This document shows, piece by piece, positions 1-6,783 of a DNA stretch of 6,809 bases (its first letter is position 1; each line of letters opens with the position of its first letter). This DNA comes from Chitinophagia bacterium (GTDB lineage Bacteria > Bacteroidota > Bacteroidia > Chitinophagales > Chitinophagaceae): assembly GCA_010027295.1 (NCBI GenBank), contig RGVM01000143.1:1-6809 (forward strand), in the 5' to 3' direction. The notes beneath the pieces are model-generated. The model saw only the letters and a list, made by a program, of their open reading frames with translations, made no database searches and was not told the origin of the DNA. The position numbers were made by a program, and so were the translations under genes.

Positions 1-1197
1 GGAAGCTCGGAGGGCGGCTACCGCCAGGGCCATCGCAATCCGATGGTCATGGCGCGAATGCGTCGTGGCAGCCTGCAGGGTCGCGCCACCGTCGATATGC
101 ATCAGGTCGCCATCGAGCCGGATGGATACGCCGAGCTTCGCGAATTCCTGCTGCAAGGTCAGGCCTCGGTCGCTCTCCTTGTGGGCCAGCCGGCCGACAC
201 CCTGTATGACGGAAGTGCCGCTGGAACAGGCCGCCAGCGCTGCCAGCGGAGGAAAGAGGTCGGGGCATTCGGTGGCATCGAAACGGAAGGCCGTCAGGTC
301 CGACTTCGATACATGGAGACGCCCGTTGGAATCGAACCTATAGGCGCCTCCCGCAGATGCCAGTGCCTCCAGGATGGCCTTGTCACCCTGCACCGAGGCG
401 GCATCGAGTCCCTCGATGACGATATCGCCCGCCAGGGCACCTGACACGACGAGGAAGGCGGCACCGCTCCAGTCGCCTTCCACCGTATACCTGAGCACTG
501 ACCCTTGATATCCGGTAATCGACGGCTTCAGGAAGTGGAACACATCGTCCGCCGAGACTTTGGGCATGTGCATCCCGAAGCTTCGCATGACCGTCAACGT
601 TAAATCGATGTAGGGACGGCTCCTAAGCCCGTCGACCCGTATGGAGACGTCCGATGCCCCGGCCGCCGAGAAGGCCATCAGGAGGCCGGTGAGGAACTGG
701 GAGCTAAGGGAGCCGTCCACGGTGATATCGCAGGGTTGCAAGGGTCCGCGTATCGACAGCGGCAGCCTGCCACCATTGGAGGACAGTTCGACCCCCAGCC
801 GGGGAAGGATCCCGTCGAAGAAGTCCATGGGCCTGGTGACCAGCGAACCGGAGCCCGTGATGGTCAGGCGTCTGTCGGACAGGGCCGCAATGGGAGTGAA
901 CATCCGGATGCCTAGACCGCTTTCCCCGCAGTCGATGGTGTCAGACACAGGCATGACACCGTCACTATCGACGCGCAGTACACCCGGTGCGGACGAAAGC
1001 CTTGCACCCAATCGGGTGATGACATCCATGGCGGCCCTGTCATCGTTGCTGTCGCCGGGCAGCAGCACCTCCGTGACACCCTTGCGCAGCAGGGCCGCCG
1101 CACATGCCCGCTGCATGGAACTCTTGGAGCGGGGCGACATGATGTCTTCGTTTGTGCCGGAAGTGCCGAAGACGGCCACCGGTCCTAGCATGTTCAT
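1..1197 (-). CDS. aroA: 3-phosphoshikimate 1-carboxyvinyltransferase (EPSP synthase), C-terminus cut by window edge
   Basis: This cytoplasmic enzyme transfers the enolpyruvyl group of PEP to shikimate-3-phosphate, the sixth shikimate-pathway step. The frame is open for 399 codons from ATG 1197 to base 1 with no stop; about 30 C-terminal residues, including the equivalent of E. coli Lys411, lie outside. Visible family residues are PRSKSSMQR (22-30; Lys25, Ser26 and Arg30 match E. coli Lys22, Ser23, Arg27), CGESGLGIRMF (90-100), TRP (121-123), DGSLSSQF (161-168), CPDLFPP with Asp313, AHKESDR with Glu341 and Arg344, and HDHR with Arg386. All catalytic positions reached are therefore present. It starts 6 nt after the aroB stop, so it is probably cotranscribed and translationally linked. 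ATG 1191 is an alternative start. The first 20 residues fit the family poorly, but the frame is continuous. The identification is secure; only the end is missing. Confidence 0.95.
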   Translation of the reverse strand, partial: MNMLGPVAVFGTSGTNEDIMSPRSKSSMQRACAAALLRKGVTEVLLPGDSNDDRAAMDVITRLGARLSSAPGVLRVDSDGVMPVSDTIDCGESGLGIRMFTPIAALSDRRLTITGSGSLVTRPMDFFDGILPRLGVELSSNGGRLPLSIRGPLQPCDITVDGSLSSQFLTGLLMAFSAAGASDVSIRVDGLRSRPYIDLTLTVMRSFGMHMPKVSADDVFHFLKPSITGYQGSVLRYTVEGDWSGAAFLVVSGALAGDIVIEGLDAASVQGDKAILEALASAGGAYRFDSNGRLHVSKSDLTAFRFDATECPDLFPPLAALAACSSGTSVIQGVGRLAHKESDRGLTLQQEFAKLGVSIRLDGDLMHIDGGATLQAATTHSRHDHRIAMALAVAALRAS

Positions 1198-1203
1198 TCA
1201 ATG

Positions 1204-2229
1204 TTATCGGATGGATCGTACCCAGCCTTCCAGCTCGTCCATGGGCAGTCCGTGTACGATGCCCTTGCCGATCCGTTCGAGGAGGATGTAGTTCATTTCC
1301 CGGCTGACACGTTTCTTATCCATCCTGAGCACATCCAGCACCTTCGTCACGTGGAAGGGGTGGCTTGTGGGAAGTCCGTATGCCTCGATTAGGGATTTGA
1401 CTGATTCGGTACCCTTGAAACCCGTGCGTGTTTCAGACAGTCGGCAGGCCAGTACCATGCCTACTGCAACGGCGCTGCCGTGGCTGAGTCCATGGACGGT
1501 TTCGATCGCGTGCCCCAGCGTATGCCCGAAATTGAGAAGCCTGCGCTCGTTTCGCTCGAACTCGTCACGGCGTACGACAGCCGACTTGAGCCTGGCGTTG
1601 CGTTCGATAAGTGGATGCAGGATCTCCTTCTTACGGCGTATCCGGTCGATATCGTAGGTGGCCAGTAGCCGGAAGGCGGTGGCGTCGCGGATGCAGGCGT
1701 GCTTGATGATTTCCGCAAATCCTTCCGACCACTGGGCATCCGGAAGGGTCCGCAGAAAAGCCCAGTCGTAGAGGATGAAAGCCGGCTGGCGGATGATGCC
1801 CACCATGTTCTTGTAGGGTCCTACGTCGATACCGTTCTTCCCTCCGATGGAGGCGTCGACCATCGCCAGGAGCGTCGTCGGCATGAAGCCGAACCGTATT
1901 CCGCGCATGTACACCGAGGCGGCATAGCCTGCAAGGTCGGTGATGACGCCGCCCCCGATACCCACAAGTGTGAACTGCCGATCAGCCTTTCGTTCGATCA
2001 GTCCTTGTATGATACCATCGACGGTCGACTGCACCTTGAAGCGCTCACCCGGAGGGATCACGATGCACTCCCATCCACGATAGCGAGTGCCATGGAGGGC
2101 ATGGACGTTCTCGTCCATCAGCAGCACGGTCGACTTTCGATCTGTGATAGCAGAGAGGCGCGAAGCACCGAAGCCGAAGTGATAGTCGACCTTCTGTGTG
2201 GAAAAGCGGTACGTGACATGTCCTTCCAT
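1204..2229 (-). CDS. aroB: 3-dehydroquinate synthase
   Basis: AroB converts DAHP to 3-dehydroquinate using NAD and a divalent metal, the second shikimate step, in the cytoplasm. The 341-residue protein is of normal length. It shows the NAD-binding GGGVITDLAG (92-101), the active-site segment VDASIGGKNGIDVG (124-137), GFAEIIKH with the expected metal ligand Glu173, and NFGHTLGH (233-240) plus SHG, supplying His236 and His250 as the other predicted metal ligands. The start at ATG 2229 is chosen because homology begins just after it (VDYHFGFGASRL); the frame stays open upstream but there it only runs antisense-frame over the transposase gene. It begins 16 nt after the transposase stop and ends 6 nt before aroA. 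The sequence resembles Chitinophagaceae AroB as I remember it. No missing segment was noticed. Confidence 0.96.
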   Translation of the reverse strand: MEGHVTYRFSTQKVDYHFGFGASRLSAITDRKSTVLLMDENVHALHGTRYRGWECIVIPPGERFKVQSTVDGIIQGLIERKADRQFTLVGIGGGVITDLAGYAASVYMRGIRFGFMPTTLLAMVDASIGGKNGIDVGPYKNMVGIIRQPAFILYDWAFLRTLPDAQWSEGFAEIIKHACIRDATAFRLLATYDIDRIRRKKEILHPLIERNARLKSAVVRRDEFERNERRLLNFGHTLGHAIETVHGLSHGSAVAVGMVLACRLSETRTGFKGTESVKSLIEAYGLPTSHPFHVTKVLDVLRMDKKRVSREMNYILLERIGKGIVHGLPMDELEGWVRSIR

Positions 2230-2245
2230 GGGTGCGGCTCGGGGT

Positions 2246-2677
2246 TCAGGACGGGTTCGACTGCATAGAGGCGAAGACGGCCAACTCCTCGGCATAGGTC
2301 TTGTGGAGGTGGTACTCCTCCTGCCTGTCGATATAGTCAGAGACCTGTCGGATGACATTCGGACTGACGCTGTAGGCGACATAGTCCTCCTCCCATTCAA
2401 AGGGCTCGGCCACGATGCGTGTATTATTGAGCCATTCGGCGCTCTCGGAACGGATCTGCCTGACGACCTGCGACAGATTCTGGGCGGGATGCAGGTGCAG
2501 TAGCACATGGAGATGGTCGGTACCGCCGTTGGCCTTGAGGATGCGCACACCCTTCTCCTCGGACGTCTTCTGCATGTGGGCCGAAAGGACGGTCCGGACG
2601 CTCCGTACGAGCAAACCGCGCTGGCCACTGACGGCCCACACGGCATGGATAAAGATGTATGTCCTAAGGGATGACAT
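2246..2677 (-). CDS. IS200-like / REP-associated tyrosine transposase (Y1, HUH family), inside the operon
   Basis: This 143-residue protein is a single-strand DNA transposase of the Y1_Tnp (IS200/IS605-like) superfamily, of the RAYT type that usually occurs as a lone gene. It opens with a strand of the usual form (TYIFIHAVWAV). It carries the HUH metal-binding motif as His55-Leu56-His57 in GGTDHLHVLL, followed by the SQVVRQIRSESAEWL helix, WEEDYVAYSVS (95-105), and the predicted nucleophile Tyr115 in DYIDRQEEYH with Gln119. All key residues are present, so it may be active. It starts 17 nt after the DAHP synthase stop and ends 16 nt before aroB on the same strand, so it is probably read with the operon. 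No hairpin ends, REP palindromes or accessory tnpB are visible; the flanks are too short to hold them. It has no known role in aromatic synthesis and looks like an insertion or a domesticated passenger. ATG 2677 is the natural start. Confidence 0.9.
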   Translation of the reverse strand: MSSLRTYIFIHAVWAVSGQRGLLVRSVRTVLSAHMQKTSEEKGVRILKANGGTDHLHVLLHLHPAQNLSQVVRQIRSESAEWLNNTRIVAEPFEWEEDYVAYSVSPNVIRQVSDYIDRQEEYHLHKTYAEELAVFASMQSNPS

Positions 2678-2694
2678 GGGTGTGCGCTGTGTGC

Positions 2695-3783
2695 TCAGCC
2701 GTTCATGATGCGGTTCTGGCGGTTGATGCTCTCCATGTGAACAGCATCCAGGTATCGGGTGACGAAGTCCCGGCTCAGTCCGAGCTTGTCGGCCTTGACG
2801 AAGGATTTCTCGAGGATCTGGTTCCAGCGGTTGGTCTGCAGGATGGTGACGTCGTTGTTCCGCTTATACTCGCCGATCTTCTCGGCAATGCGCATCCGCT
2901 GGGCTAGCAGGTCGAGCAGTTCGTCATCGACGTGGTTGATCTGTTCGCGGAGTTTGTCGAGGGCAATATGGAAGGATTCGGAGGCCACGTCTTCCCGTCG
3001 CCATTTGATGGACTCGAGCATTTCGGAGAGTCGGGCAGGCGTCACCTGCTGCTTGGCGTCGCTCCACGCGGTATCAGGGTCCATATGGCTCTCGATCATG
3101 AGACCGTCGAAGTCGAGGTCTATGGCTTTTTGGGCCACGTCCATGAGGATGTCCCTGCGCCCGCAGATATGGGATGGGTCATTGACCATGAGCATGTCCG
3201 GGTAACGGCGCTTCATCTCGATGGCGAGGTGCCACATAGGAGCATTGCGGAATTCGGTGTTGCCGTAGGAGGAGAAACCGCGGTGGATGAGACCAATCCG
3301 GCTGATGCTTGCGCGGGCTACGCGTTCGACGGCACCACCCCATAGTTCTAGGTCGGGGTTGATGGGGTTCTTGATGAGCACAGGAACGTCGACGCCGCGG
3401 AGCGCGTCAGCCACTTCCTGCACGCTGAAGGGGTTGACGGTGGTACGTGCGCCGATCCATAGCATGTCGACCTCAAAGGTCAGCGCATCCTGCACCTGTT
3501 TGCCGGTGGCCACTTCGACGGTGGTGGGCAGTCCTGTGAGATGACTCGCCTTCTGCAGCCAGGGGAGCCCCTTTGCGCCGATGCCCTCGAACATGCCAGG
3601 CTTTGTGCGAGGCTTCCATATGCCGGCGCGCAGTACATCCACCTTTCCGGTTTCGGCCAGTTGCTGTGCAGTGGTGACGAGCTGTTCCTCTGTCTCAGCG
3701 CTGCAGGGGCCGGAAATGACGAGTGGGCGTTTCTCCCATTTCTCCTGGATGGCTTTGCGGGCTGCTGTCTCTGTCGTTTGCAT
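2695..3783 (-). CDS. Bifunctional DAHP synthase (type I beta) / chorismate mutase (AroQ type)
   Basis: The 362-residue fusion catalyses two steps: condensation of PEP with erythrose-4-phosphate to DAHP, and rearrangement of chorismate to prephenate. Residues 1 to about 262 are the DAHP synthase barrel: GPCS (25-28), KPRTKP (57-62), GARTTVNPF (111-119), KNP (138-140), IHRGFSS (166-172) and DPSH (202-205). Cys27, His205, Glu231 and Asp242 fall at the spacing of the metal ligands in Thermotoga-type enzymes. Residues about 268-362 are an AroQ helical mutase, with LREQINHVDDELLDLLAQRM and Arg279, Arg296 and Lys307 at expected places. Related fusions, such as that of Porphyromonas gingivalis, are inhibited by prephenate through the mutase domain; the same is inferred here. 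It is full length and appears intact. It lies 45 nt after tyrA in a spacer noticeably richer in A+T than the genes, which could hold a weak internal promoter, though no convincing element was seen. Confidence 0.95.
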   Translation of the reverse strand: MQTTETAARKAIQEKWEKRPLVISGPCSAETEEQLVTTAQQLAETGKVDVLRAGIWKPRTKPGMFEGIGAKGLPWLQKASHLTGLPTTVEVATGKQVQDALTFEVDMLWIGARTTVNPFSVQEVADALRGVDVPVLIKNPINPDLELWGGAVERVARASISRIGLIHRGFSSYGNTEFRNAPMWHLAIEMKRRYPDMLMVNDPSHICGRRDILMDVAQKAIDLDFDGLMIESHMDPDTAWSDAKQQVTPARLSEMLESIKWRREDVASESFHIALDKLREQINHVDDELLDLLAQRMRIAEKIGEYKRNNDVTILQTNRWNQILEKSFVKADKLGLSRDFVTRYLDAVHMESINRQNRIMNG

Positions 3784-3828
3784 GTCGTGAAATTATGGAT
3801 TAGAATGGAGATGCATCATTGTGTCATA

Positions 3829-4680
3829 TCACCCGAGGATCCTGCGTATGCGGTTGGCGTCGTGCATGAGTTCCCTTAGGTACTCCCAATTCTCCTTTTC
3901 AAGGCAGCTCTTGAAGTGCCGGAGCTGGGTAATGTGTTCGTTGAGTACGTCGAGTACGTTGTCTCGGTTCTGCCGAAGGATGGGCAGCCACATGTCAGGA
4001 TTGCTCTTTGCAAGGCGGACGGTGCTCTCGAAGCCTGCACTGGCAAGCCCGAAGATCGCCTCGTCCTCGCGTTCCTTCGCCAGGACGGTATTCGCGAGGG
4101 CGAAAGATGTGATGTGCGAGATATGGCTGACATAGGCTGCATGGATGTCGTGTGAGACGGCATCCATCTCGATGACACGCATCCCGATGGCACTGAAGAC
4201 ATCTCGCGTCCATTCGGCGGCATCGGGATCACTGTCTTGTAGATTGCACAGGATGACGACCTTGTCGCGGAAGGCGCCGTGTACAGCAGCATCGGGACCG
4301 CTATACTCGGTGCCCCACATGGGGTGCGAGGCCACGAAGCGCCCGCGCTGCGGGTGCCCGGCCGCCGCCACCGCGATATCGGCCTTGGTGGAGCCGAGGT
4401 CCACCACGATGCGTCCCTCCGCCCTGTCGAGCAGGACAGGCAGGAGTCTCACGGCGCTGTCGACAGGCTTCCCCACCGCCGTTTCAAGGTCGAGCATCTC
4501 GTCGGCCAGACCCAGTTCGAGCGCCTTGCGGGCATGGCTTGCGTCAGTATCGACGCCCAGGATGTGCTTCGCAATCCCGAGCTCCCGGAGACGCAGGGAT
4601 AGCGATCCACCGATAAGGCCCATCCCAATGACCGCCACCGTCTTGGCTTGCAGATTCTTGCTGTCCATGCCATGTATCAT
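3829..4680 (-). CDS. tyrA: Prephenate dehydrogenase, probable internal loss of about 8 codons
   Basis: TyrA oxidatively decarboxylates prephenate to 4-hydroxyphenylpyruvate with NAD(P), committing carbon to tyrosine. The 283-residue protein has the dinucleotide loop VIGMGLIGG (17-25), the second-strand acid Asp44 in GVDTD, DLGSTKADI (94-102), ASHPMWGTEYSGPDAA (117-132), HDIHAAYVSHISHITSF (177-193) and GFESTVRLAKSNPDMW (216-231), all standard for the family. Between ETAVGK (ends 71) and PVDSAVRLLP (starts 72), relatives carry a short hydrophobic strand of the form ADLVIVSI; here it is absent and the frame continues. That strand is beta-4 of the Rossmann fold, next to the NAD site, so function is doubtful. 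The start is ATG 4680, overlapping the aminotransferase stop as ATGA, which implies translational coupling; Met5 (4668) is an alternative. Identity is certain, activity is not. Confidence 0.93.
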   Translation of the reverse strand: MIHGMDSKNLQAKTVAVIGMGLIGGSLSLRLRELGIAKHILGVDTDASHARKALELGLADEMLDLETAVGKPVDSAVRLLPVLLDRAEGRIVVDLGSTKADIAVAAAGHPQRGRFVASHPMWGTEYSGPDAAVHGAFRDKVVILCNLQDSDPDAAEWTRDVFSAIGMRVIEMDAVSHDIHAAYVSHISHITSFALANTVLAKEREDEAIFGLASAGFESTVRLAKSNPDMWLPILRQNRDNVLDVLNEHITQLRHFKSCLEKENWEYLRELMHDANRIRRILG

Positions 4681-5867
4681 TTGACATCCGATACGATCGC
4701 GTGTGCAATCCGATCACTCGCGGCACGAAGTGTCTCCACCGGACTGCAGAGGCTGATTCTCAGGTATCCATCGCCCGCATCCCCGAAGATGCCCCCGGGC
4801 GTGATAAAGACCCGGGCGCGGTGTAATATCTCGTCGCTCAGCGTGTATGCGTTATCGTGAGTATAGGGAATACGGGCCCAGAGGAACATGCCCGCCTGAC
4901 CGGGTGCGATCCTGCAGCCGAGTGACTCAAGGATGCGGCCAGCCTCGAGGCGGCGCTCGGCATATGTCCGGTTGACATCCTCGTGCCAGTCGCGGCCCAG
5001 GGAAAGGGCCTTGGCCGCCGCCAGCTGGACGGGCAGGAACATGCCGCTGTCCATGTTGCTCTTGAAGCGCAGCACCTCGTCGATGCGTGCGGCGGGACCG
5101 CAGAGCATGCCGACACGCCAACCTGCCATGTTATGCGACTTGCTGAGCGAGTTGAGTTCAAGGACGGTTTCCTTGGCGCCGTCCATCGACAGCAGGCTCA
5201 GGGGCTCGTCGTTGAGTATGAAGCTGTAAGGGTTGTCATGCACCACGAGGATGCCATTCCGCCTTGCGAAGTCGACGACGCGCTGCATCATGCCCCGCTC
5301 CGGCAGGCGACCGGTGGGCATGTGCGGATAGTTCACAAAAAGGAGCTTGACAGTGGCGCCCGCCTCCTTTGACGCGCGGACAGAGGTCTCGAGTGCATCC
5401 ATGTCCGGGTACCATCCATTCTCTTCGTGTAGCCGGTATTCGAGCACATCCCCACCCGCGAGCCTGACGGCGCTGCGGTAAGTGGGGTATCCGGGGTTGG
5501 GCACCAGCGCAAGGTCCCCCTGGTCGAGATAGGTCATGCAGATGTGCATGATGCCCTCCTTGCTGCCGATCAGTGGCAGGACTTCGCGCTCGGGGTCGAG
5601 GGACACACCGTACCAGCGGGCATACCAGTCGGTGACCGCCCGGCGCAGGACGGGCGAGCCCTTGTAGGACTGGTAGGCGTGCACATCGGATCGGGCAGAG
5701 GCCTCCTGCAGCACCTTGAGTACTTCAGGATGTGGGGGCAGGTCGGGACTCCCGATGCCCAGGTTGATGACTTTCTCGCCGCTGCGGTCCATCTCCCCAA
5801 TCTCCCTCAGCTTGCGTGAGAAGTAGTATTCCCCGATGCCTTCGAGCCTTTGAGCCGTGGTCGTCAT
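4677..5867 (-). CDS. PLP-dependent class I/II aminotransferase, probably for Phe/Tyr synthesis
   Basis: This 396-residue fold-type I aminotransferase most likely converts phenylpyruvate and 4-hydroxyphenylpyruvate to Phe and Tyr, inferred from its place between pheA and tyrA. Visible family features are NLGIGSPDLPPHPEV (35-49), YQSYKGSPVLRRAV (65-78), GSKEGI (101-106), VPNPGYPTY (122-130), the variant NYPHMPTG box (179-186, usually NPNNPTG), VVHDNPYSF with Asp211 and Tyr214, the PLP-binding Lys243 in LNSLSKSHNMAGWRVG, SNMDSGMF (270-277), and Arg370 in GYLRISLC, which should bind the substrate carboxylate. The length is full and no gap was noticed. It starts 13 nt after the pheA stop and shares ATGA with tyrA. 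The NYPHMPTG form is, as I recall, typical of the Bacteroidota pheA-linked enzymes. Related sequences are often labelled aspartate or LL-diaminopimelate aminotransferase, so exact substrate preference is open. Confidence 0.93.
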   Translation of the reverse strand: MTTTAQRLEGIGEYYFSRKLREIGEMDRSGEKVINLGIGSPDLPPHPEVLKVLQEASARSDVHAYQSYKGSPVLRRAVTDWYARWYGVSLDPEREVLPLIGSKEGIMHICMTYLDQGDLALVPNPGYPTYRSAVRLAGGDVLEYRLHEENGWYPDMDALETSVRASKEAGATVKLLFVNYPHMPTGRLPERGMMQRVVDFARRNGILVVHDNPYSFILNDEPLSLLSMDGAKETVLELNSLSKSHNMAGWRVGMLCGPAARIDEVLRFKSNMDSGMFLPVQLAAAKALSLGRDWHEDVNRTYAERRLEAGRILESLGCRIAPGQAGMFLWARIPYTHDNAYTLSDEILHRARVFITPGGIFGDAGDGYLRISLCSPVETLRAASDRIAHAIVSDVK

Positions 5868-5880
5868 CTGGTGCGTTTTG

Positions 5881-6692
5881 TCATTTCAGGATGCCCCTGC
5901 GGTATGTCCCGAGGATGCGCAGGGAATCGGTATGGGGCCGGATGGCCTCCATGACGCCATCGAACTGTCCGACCTTGTCGAACTCGAGGTCGGCATGGAA
6001 GCTGTACTTGAAGTCGGACCCAGGGATGGGAAAGCTCTGGAGTTTGCTGAGGTTGATGCCACCGTCTGCGATGCGCGTGAGCACACGGGCCAAGCTGCCA
6101 CGGGAGTGGTCGGTATGGAAGGTGATGGATGCCTTGTCGGCATCGGGCACTGGCTGCGCCTCCTTCTCCCGCTGGAGGATGAGGAAGCGGGTATGGTTGT
6201 TCTTCATGGTATGGATGTTCGGGGCGAGCACCTGGAGACCGAAGAGTTCGGCTGCGAGCCTGCCCGCGATGGCGGCGACGTGACGGCTCCGTCGCTGCAT
6301 GAGTTTCTTTGCGCTAAGGGCCGTATCCTCCGTCTCGACCAGCTTCCACCGGTGTCCGTCGAGGAAGTCGAGGCATTGCTGAAGGGCCATGGGATGGGAA
6401 TGCACTTCGCGGATGTCTTCCAGGGTCACACCCGGACAGGCCAGCAACTGCTGGCGTATCTGCAGGTAGACCTCGCCGACGATGCGGAGCTGGGAACGCT
6501 GCAGCAGGTTGTAGTTCGGGAGGATGCCACCCGCACCACGTCGCGAAAGGTCGCACAGGGAATCACTTCCACATCGGGACCGTGGAAACGCCGGGCCGCC
6601 TCCTGATGGAAACTGCCTTCATACCCCTGGATAGAGACCCTTACAGGGCGGCCCGCATTGGCCTTGGAAGTACTTTTCGCAGATCGGGACAT
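5881..6692 (-). pseudogene. pheA: Prephenate dehydratase, disrupted by an internal out-of-frame deletion
   Basis: PheA dehydrates and decarboxylates prephenate to phenylpyruvate. The gene is in two frames. The first (ATG 6692) reads VRVSIQGYEGSFHQEAARRF to ATFRDVV (about residues 17-53), then runs out of register and stops at 6426 after 88 residues. The second frame resumes at about 6534 as AGGILPNYNLLQRSQLRIVG and continues to TGA 5881. It contains SHPMALQQC, the HTRFLIL catalytic motif, and an ACT regulatory domain (KASITFHTDHSRGSLARVL, NLSKLQSFPIPGSDF). Homologues have about 19-20 residues between the halves, including MAIENS/T, a conserved active-site segment. It is missing, with 3k+1 bases lost, so a simple frameshift is not enough. 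As written, no functional protein is made. The basic first 16 residues make the start uncertain; in-frame ATG 6761 is an alternative. An assembly error remains possible. Confidence 0.88.
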
Positions 6693-6704
6693 GTGGTTAG
6701 GGTT

Positions 6705-6733
6705 AAAAAAAAATCCCGGCTTTCGGCCGGGAT
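6705..6733 (-). terminator. Intrinsic terminator in the pheA leader (attenuator)
   Basis: On the minus strand, ATCCCGGC (6733-6726) and GCCGGGAT (6720-6713) form an 8-bp GC-rich stem with a five-base loop (CGAAA), followed by a run of U to 6705 (nine U counting the closing stem base at 6713). The U tract is on the minus-strand side only, so termination acts on transcripts heading into pheA, 13 nt upstream of ATG 6692. Its position between a Phe/Tyr-rich leader frame and the operon, and its competition with an upstream complementary segment, mark it as an attenuator rather than merely the end of an upstream gene. Confidence 0.9.
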
Positions 6734-6783
6734 CCTTGATGTTGTATGCTTGTTCGTTCATGCCAACCCAAGATATCCCGGCC
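6725..6783 (-). promoter_or_regulatory. Predicted antiterminator of the pheA-operon attenuator
   Basis: The minus-strand segment GGCCGGGAT (6783-6775) is a perfect 9-bp complement of ATCCCGGCC (6733-6725), the 5' arm of the terminator. Its last eight bases are an exact copy of the terminator 3' arm (6720-6713). The two pairings cannot coexist, so this hairpin, with a 41-nt loop, would prevent termination. The first arm begins 7 nt after the run of Phe/Tyr codons of the leader frame. A ribosome starved there should leave the arm free and permit antitermination, while one reaching the leader stop (6760-6758) should hinder it and favour termination. Pairing is seen in the sequence; the mechanism is inferred from known leader-peptide attenuators of phe, trp and his operons. 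Confidence 0.8.

Noticed and set aside
2230..2646. N-terminal extension of AroB to about 480 residues
   Set aside because: The extra part has no AroB similarity and is the out-of-frame reading of the transposase gene; AroB homology starts just after ATG 2229.
3784..3828. Internal promoter in the A+T-rich spacer before the DAHP synthase gene
   Set aside because: TAATTTCA only loosely resembles the -7 element and no TTTG-like -33 element stands at the right distance; A+T-rich spacers before starts are common in this phylum.
6426..6540. Programmed ribosomal frameshift joining the two pheA frames
   Set aside because: No slippery run or stimulatory structure was seen at the junction, and about 20 conserved codons are absent rather than merely shifted.
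5857..6606. Long plus-strand open frames opposite pheA, aroB and the other genes (for example 5857-6606 and 1699-2268)
   Set aside because: They lie antisense to well-recognised genes, show no recognisable domains, and are expected by chance in GC-rich coding sequence.
6705..6733. Hairpin as the terminator of an unseen upstream gene
   Set aside because: A perfect competing arm and a Phe/Tyr-rich frame directly upstream are better explained by attenuation, although the hairpin would still stop readthrough from upstream.
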